Assembly (NCBI GenBank): GCA_017960905.1
Contig: JAGCYH010000003.1
Location: 1-38,606 of the forward strand
Origin: Bacteroidales bacterium
Lineage (GTDB): Bacteria > Bacteroidota > Bacteroidia > Bacteroidales > Marinilabiliaceae
Reading direction: 5' to 3'
Length of the DNA: 38,606 nucleotides
In this document: positions 34,083 to 38,606 of the stretch, piece by piece
How the letters are laid out: each line of letters opens with the position of its first letter
Numbering within the stretch: position 1 is the stretch's first letter
Translations under genes and position numbers: made by a program
Notes under the pieces: generated by a model
The model's database searches: none
Seen by the model: only the letters and a program-made list of their open reading frames with translations
What the model was told of the DNA's origin: nothing

Positions 34083-34446
34083 AACGAATCACTCTCGAGA
34101 TTGCGCTTAAAAGTTTTGCCGGTACGAAAGGTTTGATAATCCAGCCTGTCGCGCCTGCTTCCTTCGCCTCCATCTTCTTTTCGGTCTGCGATTCAGTTGT
34201 AAGGAACAGAATCGGAATGTGCTTGTAGGCGTCCATCTCACGTATTTTGCGAATCAAACCGAGACCATCGAGGTTTGGCATGTGCAAGTCGGTAATTACT
34301 ATGTCGATGTTTCTGCCATCAAGGAATTTCAGTGCGTCTTCGCCATCTACTCCGACCAACACTTCGTACCCTTCGTTTTGGAGTGTGAAGTTGACAACTT
34401 CGCGTATACTTTCCGAGTCGTCGACAATGAGAACTGTTTTTGCCAT
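34081..34446 (-). CDS. cheY: CheY-type single-domain response regulator
   Basis: The 121-residue protein is a lone receiver domain with the acidic pair DD (9-10), phospho-acceptor Asp53 in ITDLHMPNLDG, Thr in FLTTES and Lys in IIKPF. It is the only stand-alone receiver in the window, so it is the presumed diffusible output of CheA. No flagellar switch gene is nearby, so its target is unknown; gliding, surface secretion or one of the operon's own proteins are options. Confidence 0.92.
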   Translation of the reverse strand: MAKTVLIVDDSESIREVVNFTLQNEGYEVLVGVDGEDALKFLDGRNIDIVITDLHMPNLDGLGLIRKIREMDAYKHIPILFLTTESQTEKKMEAKEAGATGWIIKPFVPAKLLSAISRVIR

Positions 34447-34457
34447 ATTACTTTTTA

Positions 34458-34766
34458 TTAATTTGTTATTTCTTTTTCGAGCCCTGCCTTTTCTATCAGT
34501 TGCTTGAAGTCGTCCTTCAGTGTGGCTTCGACTTTGAAGTCAACATTGCTTTCGAGGCATGCTTTTTTTATTGACACTATTAATTGTATGAATGTTATAT
34601 CAATGTTCTCGGGGTTCTCAACGAACACCGACAACGGTTTGTCTATTATCAATAATTCCTGAAGTTCGTTATATATTTTTTCTATGTTGTTGATTATCAG
34701 ATTACCGCTGAACCGCAATTCCTTGCGGCCGTCTTTTTCTGACAATCCGATTTTATAAGCGCTCAT
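34458..34766 (-). CDS. STAS-domain protein with an altered phospho-site
   Basis: The 102-residue protein has the STAS layout (KELRFSGNLIINNIEKIYNE, then LSVFVENPENIDITFIQLIVS). In the usual D-[ST]-[SA]-[GA]-[LM]-Q-L loop, the phospho-accepting Ser or Thr is Ile57 here (D56-I-T-F-I-Q-L), with Thr58 next to it. Ordinary anti-anti-sigma phosphorylation is therefore doubtful. STAS proteins often accompany CheA/CheW/MCP in non-flagellar chemosensory clusters. It is 12 bases after mcp and 11 before cheY. Confidence 0.82.
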   Translation of the reverse strand: MSAYKIGLSEKDGRKELRFSGNLIINNIEKIYNELQELLIIDKPLSVFVENPENIDITFIQLIVSIKKACLESNVDFKVEATLKDDFKQLIEKAGLEKEITN

Positions 34767-34778
34767 AGCAAAAATGTT

Positions 34779-36542
34779 TTAGAAACTTTCGTAACTGTCC
34801 AAATCCTCGTCTTTCGTAGAGATGTTGCCCAAGTTGATTGTCGTTCCTTTCGGGTGGCTGACATTCTTGGTCGGTTTCTCTTCTTGAGGCTTATGGATTG
34901 TTTCAGGTTTTACGTGAGTCTCGGCTGGTTTTTCCTCCGTTTCATTCTCGCCCAGGTCTTCCTTGAGGTCCTCAGGAATCGGGTTGTAGTCGTCGTTCTC
35001 GTCGAGTTTGAAGAAGCTTACAGCCTCTTTGAGGCTGGCGGCCAAGCCGCTCAGCTGTACCGAGCTCGATGTCAGCTCATCACTCGACGATGCGTTCTCC
35101 TGCGTGATGACGTTGAGGTTCTGCATAGCCATGTTGATTTGCTCTGCACCGGTCTTCTGCTCTATACTTGCCGCCGAAATCTCTTTGATGAGTACGGTGG
35201 TCTTTTCAATGTCGGGCACGAGCGATTTGGCTTTCTCGCCTGCCATCTGCGACACTTTCATACCTTTAGCCACGAGTGTAACAATCTCGCTTGCAGCCTG
35301 TTTGCTTCGTTCGGCGAGTTTACGCACTTCGGCTGCAACCACCGAGAATCCTCGGCCGTGCTCGCCGGCTCGAACGGCCTCTACTGCCGCATTGAGCGCA
35401 AGTATGTTGGTCTGGAATGCTATATCGCTGATGATTGTAATCTTCTGAGATATTATGCTCATCGCCTCCGCTGCCTCGTTCGAATACTGGCTCGACAGAG
35501 TTACATTCGACGCTGTCGATGTAGTAATCTTTTCGGTTGCGATGGCATTCTCGGTGTTCTGGTCGATGTTGGCAACCATCTCTTCGATAGCCGTCGACAC
35601 TTCCTCAGCACTTGCAGCCTGCTCCGATGCGCCCTTCGACAGTTTCTGCGAGCTGCCTTTGAGCAGCTCGCCCGAGTTTACAAGTTCGTTGGCGTTCTTC
35701 TCGATAGTAACAACGATTTTACGCAAGTTCTTCACCATTTCGGTCAACGCTTTTGCCAACTGCCCTATCTCGTCGTTCTGCTCTACCTCAACCGATGCTG
35801 TCAGGTCGCCACGGCCTATCTGCTCGGCAAAGGCAACACCTTTTTTTAGTGGCGTTACTATGGATTGGTAAAGCACCATTCCTACACCTCCCGACATTAA
35901 CATAACCAAGAGACTCATCACGATTACGAATATGAGCTGAAGTTTTGAGTAAAAATCTATGTCGTCCTTTATCTCATCGCATTTCGCGTTACAGTTGTCA
36001 ATAAGCATATTCATGTAACCTGTGATTTCGTTGAAAATGGCGGCAATCTCACCATCGCTCAGCACGAACGATTCGACCTCCATGGTTATCATCATATCGT
36101 CGTACGCCTCAAACGAGCTCAATTGCTCCATTATCTCCTTCTCGTAGAAGAACATCTGCTCTGTCTTCTCACCAACAGCGGTCAATGTATCAACGAAGTC
36201 AAGATCCCACGACTGGGTTTTCACCTTCACATCGTCGTACACTTTGTTGAATAAGTTGTTGACAATGTCAGCCAGACGGTCTTTCTCGGGGCCTTCGGTA
36301 CGTGTGTATACCCAGCGGAACGATAGTTGCTGCGACTCATTGAGAAGCGTGAGCATCTCTGTCAGGTTCGACTTCACGGGCAAGTACTCTTCCGATTCCT
36401 TCTCCTGCCTGTTCTGAGTTCTCACGTGAATGATAAGCGTGAGGACAGCGTTGAGTATTATAAATACGAAAATGATGCCAAAGCCGCTCAGGAGCTTTTG
36501 GCCAATGTTCAGTTTTAATTTACTCAAAAAATTCAGTTTCAT
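34779..36542 (-). CDS. Methyl-accepting chemotaxis protein with C-terminal docking peptide
   Basis: The 587-residue receptor has membrane segments at about 20-40 and 202-225, a 160-residue helical periplasmic sensor region, a HAMP domain (about 226-280), and a signalling domain whose tip [20 protein letters not shown] lies at 379-398. A long charged, Pro/Glu-rich tail (511-575) ends in SYESF, which fits the aromatic-x-x-aromatic pattern of the CheR/CheB-docking pentapeptide NWETF. It is the only MCP in the window. It follows the YfiR-like gene by 4 bases, which suggests that the YfiR-like periplasmic protein may present a signal to its sensor region. Confidence 0.93.
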   Translation of the reverse strand: MKLNFLSKLKLNIGQKLLSGFGIIFVFIILNAVLTLIIHVRTQNRQEKESEEYLPVKSNLTEMLTLLNESQQLSFRWVYTRTEGPEKDRLADIVNNLFNKVYDDVKVKTQSWDLDFVDTLTAVGEKTEQMFFYEKEIMEQLSSFEAYDDMMITMEVESFVLSDGEIAAIFNEITGYMNMLIDNCNAKCDEIKDDIDFYSKLQLIFVIVMSLLVMLMSGGVGMVLYQSIVTPLKKGVAFAEQIGRGDLTASVEVEQNDEIGQLAKALTEMVKNLRKIVVTIEKNANELVNSGELLKGSSQKLSKGASEQAASAEEVSTAIEEMVANIDQNTENAIATEKITTSTASNVTLSSQYSNEAAEAMSIISQKITIISDIAFQTNILALNAAVEAVRAGEHGRGFSVVAAEVRKLAERSKQAASEIVTLVAKGMKVSQMAGEKAKSLVPDIEKTTVLIKEISAASIEQKTGAEQINMAMQNLNVITQENASSSDELTSSSVQLSGLAASLKEAVSFFKLDENDDYNPIPEDLKEDLGENETEEKPAETHVKPETIHKPQEEKPTKNVSHPKGTTINLGNISTKDEDLDSYESF

Positions 36543-36546
36543 AATT

Positions 36547-37059
36547 TTATAAGTTTATAGCAGCAGACATGGTCTCCAGCTTAGCACTAAACTGGATTCC
36601 TGCGTATGATGCGTTTTTTTTGCATAACTCGAATTTCAGCATGTCATCTCTGATGACAAAATTTATCATCGACCCTTTGTTGGTTGCGCCTTCGGTTTCG
36701 GTGACTATGAGGGTGTCTTTGCCCACTTTTTCAACTATCTTATCTGCATTTTTGTTGAAGTTTGAGCTGCTACCAACGTAAAGTACCTGGCAGTCTTCTA
36801 TTTCTTCAACCGACTTGAATTCCTTAACTACTACATCCTGATAGCCGAATTTCTTGCCGGTCGACTGCTCAACGAAGTTCTTGGCTACGTCTTTATCCTT
36901 AACAACTCCTACTACAAAATCACCTTTCTTAGCCTCGTCGCTCCATCCTATGTAGCGTACGAAACTCAACGTCAGCATTGCCTTTGCTTTTGCCGGCGAC
37001 TGTGCTGCTGATAATAACGGGAACATTCCTATTATTAACAATATCAATATTTTTTTCAT
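36547..37059 (-). CDS. YfiR-like periplasmic protein (DUF4154)
   Basis: Starting at ATG 37059 the product is 170 residues with a signal peptide ([20 protein letters not shown]). An in-frame upstream extension to 37116 would put a basic stretch before it and overlap the likely transcription start, so I chose the later ATG. The mature protein follows the YfiR/DUF4154 pattern: [28 protein letters not shown], then [20 protein letters not shown] and [13 protein letters not shown]. In Pseudomonas, YfiR is a periplasmic repressor of the diguanylate cyclase YfiN. No YfiN is encoded here; the MCP gene starts 4 bases downstream and is the likely partner. Confidence 0.83.
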   Translation of the reverse strand: MKKILILLIIGMFPLLSAAQSPAKAKAMLTLSFVRYIGWSDEAKKGDFVVGVVKDKDVAKNFVEQSTGKKFGYQDVVVKEFKSVEEIEDCQVLYVGSSSNFNKNADKIVEKVGKDTLIVTETEGATNKGSMINFVIRDDMLKFELCKKNASYAGIQFSAKLETMSAAINL

Positions 37060-37120
37060 AACAATTCTTTTAATTCTGTTAAATAAATAAGCCTTTAAAA
37101 CTATCTTTTTAATCAAACCT

Positions 37121-37151
37121 CAAAGATATTGATTTAGATTTCAAAATGCAA
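37121..37151 (-). promoter_or_regulatory. Promoter of the che/sia gene series
   Basis: On the minus strand, TATCTTTG (complement of 37121-37128) matches the Bacteroidota -7 consensus TAnnTTTG exactly, and TTG (complement of 37149-37151) lies 20 bases upstream, the expected -33 spacing. Transcription should start near 37114, giving a leader of about 55 bases to the yfiR ATG. No equally good box was seen in the short gaps between the downstream genes. Confidence 0.65.
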
Positions 37152-37182
37152 CAAAAATTTAATTTTTTTTGTTGTTCATTTA

Positions 37183-38097
37183 TTATTTCAATGCACGAAG
37201 AGCTACGTCGATATCGTTGCGGATTGTCGTTGTTAGTTCATCAATACACTGAAAATGAGTCTCCTTTCTTATTTGTTTTACAAATTCTACGTTTATTTTT
37301 TCGCCATAAATCTCATCACTGAAATTTAAAATATGGGTTTCTATTCTACGATCAGATCCGTTAAAAGTTGGCCTTAATCCTATGTTTACTACAGAATTGT
37401 ACTTAGTTCCGTCTACGTATGTGTAACATGCGTAGACTCCGTCGGGAGGAAGCAGTTTGTTCTGGTCGTCGACCAGAACGTTGGCGGTTCGGTATCCGAT
37501 TTGCCGCCCTATCTTATCTCCTGCAATAATAGTGCCACCGATGGAATACAGATAGCCTAAAAGTTCGTTAGCCGTCTCTATATCAGCATTTTCGATACAT
37601 TTACGTATCTCCGACGAGCTGCATTTGCGGCTTTCGAGCACAAACTTCTCAACTCGCGACGACGGCAGTCCGGCTGCCGTCGCCATGCCGGTATAATCGT
37701 CGAGTTCATACTTGCCTTTGCCGAAATGATGGTTGTAACCCATAAGGAAATAACGGGCTCTGAATTTATCGACCAGATACTGGTCGATAAATTCCTGAGG
37801 CGTCAGCTGAGCCAGTTGCCTGTCGAATGGCAACACAAACACACGGTCGATACTGCTCTTCGCAAAGTGCGAGAGCTTCTCGTCCAATGTATTAAGCAGG
37901 CGGACTTGTTCGCCTGCAAGCACAACCTTAGGATGCGGCCAGAAGGTAACGATAGCCGACGGCAACGACAGCTCGCGCGACTTCGCGACGAGCTGCTCTA
38001 GCAGCGACTGATGACCACGATGCACTCCGTCGAACATGCCGACGGTAAGCACACAACCATCACCGTTATACTTATATATATCTGTAACGACTTCCAT
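37183..38097 (-). CDS. ribF: Bifunctional riboflavin kinase/FAD synthetase (RibF)
   Basis: From ATG 38097 the product is 304 residues. The N-terminal FMN adenylyltransferase domain shows VGMFDGVHRGHQSLL (nucleotidyltransferase GxFDGxHxGH motif), and GYNHHFGKG and SSSEIRKCI further on. The C-terminal flavokinase domain has GRQIGYRTANV (a variant of the family's GxPTAN motif), PDGVYACYTYVDG and IETHILNF. It makes FMN and FAD from riboflavin. The frame can be read back to 38148, but this would run through the promoter-like box. It is separated from yfiR by a 123-base gap with its own promoter, so it is not part of the chemosensory unit. Confidence 0.93.
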   Translation of the reverse strand: MEVVTDIYKYNGDGCVLTVGMFDGVHRGHQSLLEQLVAKSRELSLPSAIVTFWPHPKVVLAGEQVRLLNTLDEKLSHFAKSSIDRVFVLPFDRQLAQLTPQEFIDQYLVDKFRARYFLMGYNHHFGKGKYELDDYTGMATAAGLPSSRVEKFVLESRKCSSSEIRKCIENADIETANELLGYLYSIGGTIIAGDKIGRQIGYRTANVLVDDQNKLLPPDGVYACYTYVDGTKYNSVVNIGLRPTFNGSDRRIETHILNFSDEIYGEKINVEFVKQIRKETHFQCIDELTTTIRNDIDVALRALK

Positions 38098-38115
38098 TTT
38101 TTGGTTAATAGCCGA

Positions 38116-38123
38116 CAAAAATA
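38116..38123 (-). promoter_or_regulatory. Promoter -7 box for ribF
   Basis: TATTTTTG on the minus strand (complement of 38116-38123) fits TAnnTTTG and lies 18 bases before the ribF ATG. A matching -33 element is not clear. Bases 38124-38247 hold no gene. Confidence 0.4.
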
Positions 38124-38247
38124 CTAACAAATTGCGCATTGATAACACTTTACAAGCCTCTTTTGCGTTTTTTTTATTTTACCCGAATGTGCAAAAACAC
38201 TCTAACGCGCTGCAGACAAGGTGTTTAACCAATGAAAAAGATACGAA

Positions 38248-38282
38248 GAAAAAAGGCGGAACCGGCAAAGCCGATTCCGCCT
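38248..38282 (-). terminator. Intrinsic terminator after the pyrophosphatase gene
   Basis: On the minus strand, aggcggaatcggc pairs with gccggttccgcct (one G-U pair, three-base loop; 38254-38282), followed by a run of T (38248-38253). It lies 23 bases past the pyrophosphatase stop codon. Confidence 0.85.
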
Positions 38283-38305
38283 AACGGATATGATGTACGA
38301 TATAT

Positions 38306-38606
38306 TTACAGCAAAGCGTAAGCCAAAGTGAGGCCGGCCATTACGACCGAAACCATCGACATAAGCTTGATGAGAATGTTGAGCGACGGACCCGAAGTGT
38401 CTTTGAACGGGTCGCCAACGGTATCGCCAACGACAGCCGCTTTGTGGCAGTCGCTGCCTTTGCCGCCATGGTTGCCTTTTTCGATGTGCTTCTTAGCATT
38501 ATCCCAAGCACCGCCTGCATTGTTTAGCATAATGGCAAGGGTGAAGCAGGCGGTCAGGCCGCCGCCTAACAGACCTATAACACCCGATACGCCAAAAAGC
38601 AGACCC
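38306..38606 (-). CDS. hppA: Membrane-bound ion-translocating pyrophosphatase, C-terminal part
   Basis: The gene enters from the right edge, and only its last 99 or so codons are visible. They show the conserved end of the family: [20 protein letters not shown], then [10 protein letters not shown], the acidic [16 protein letters not shown] and a last membrane helix ([20 protein letters not shown]). The enzyme couples pyrophosphate hydrolysis to Na+ or H+ export at the inner membrane. The residue that separates K+-dependent from K+-independent types lies outside the window, so the ion cannot be told here, though Bacteroidales members are often Na+-type. Confidence 0.93.
   Translation of the reverse strand, partial: GLLFGVSGVIGLLGGGLTACFTLAIMLNNAGGAWDNAKKHIEKGNHGGKGSDCHKAAVVGDTVGDPFKDTSGPSLNILIKLMSMVSVVMAGLTLAYALL

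Noticed and set aside
34779..36542. Flagellar chemotaxis as the operon's role
   Set aside because: No flagellin, motor, switch (FliM/FliN) or CheZ/CheC/CheX gene is in the window and Bacteroidales are not flagellated, so a different output is more likely.
36547..37116. Longer start (37116) for the YfiR-like gene
   Set aside because: The extra 19 residues would put a charged stretch before a perfect signal peptide and lie at the predicted transcription start; ATG 37059 fits better.

Overview
The window looks like a chromosomal segment of a non-flagellated member of the Bacteroidota, most likely Bacteroidales. The signs are several promoter-like TAnnTTTG boxes with an upstream TTG/TTTG about 20 bases away, weak ribosome binding sites, BspA-type leucine-rich-repeat proteins and a GLUG-type protein ending in T9SS-like sorting tails, a SiaA/SiaB/SiaC module next to a long ABC transporter, and a membrane pyrophosphatase tail. 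No flagellar, pilus or gliding gene is in the window, and I saw no tRNA, rRNA, CRISPR array or intact transposase.

Layout. Bases 1-269 hold dispersed hairpin repeats and a terminator. Bases 270-7917 (minus) hold three exported proteins: one large GLUG-like protein and two BspA-like proteins built from 23-residue repeats that are nearly identical at DNA level. Bases 7918-10100 are an accessory patch: a mosaic of dispersed repeats, a lone MNT nucleotidyltransferase whose active-site motif has Asn for the first Asp, and a DUF3791/DUF3990/DUF3791 toxin-antitoxin-like trio whose middle gene looks deleted and frameshifted. Bases 10266-14327 (plus) hold an SPFH-GYF protein, a zinc-ribbon membrane protein and L-aspartate oxidase (nadB).

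The main feature is a run of 20 genes, all on the minus strand, from about 37128 down to 14399, with gaps of about 60 bases or fewer and several overlaps. In transcription order they are: a YfiR-like periplasmic protein, one MCP, a STAS protein, CheY, CheA, two CheW, CheR, a histidine-kinase-like protein lacking its phospho-accepting His, CheD, CheB, a membrane GAF/PAS protein with no output domain, a second CheR, a third CheR-like protein with a broken SAM loop, a receiver-less CheB, a membrane GAF protein, a SiaA-like PP2C phosphatase with GAF and PAS domains, a SiaB kinase, SiaC (with Thr68 kept), a 1027-residue ABC transporter with a TerB/FHA-like N-terminus, a lipoprotein and a small secreted protein. 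A Bacteroidota-type promoter precedes yfiR and a hairpin terminator lies at the far end.

I read this as one sensory system in which a chemosensory array (MCP/CheA/CheW with CheB/CheR/CheD adaptation) and a Sia-type threonine phospho-switch are built and expressed together. In Pseudomonas, YfiR and SiaABC each control a diguanylate cyclase, but no GGDEF gene is present here, so the output is probably different; the ABC transporter is the best local candidate. The window closes with ribF and the C-terminal end of a membrane pyrophosphatase, both minus strand and separated by a terminator.
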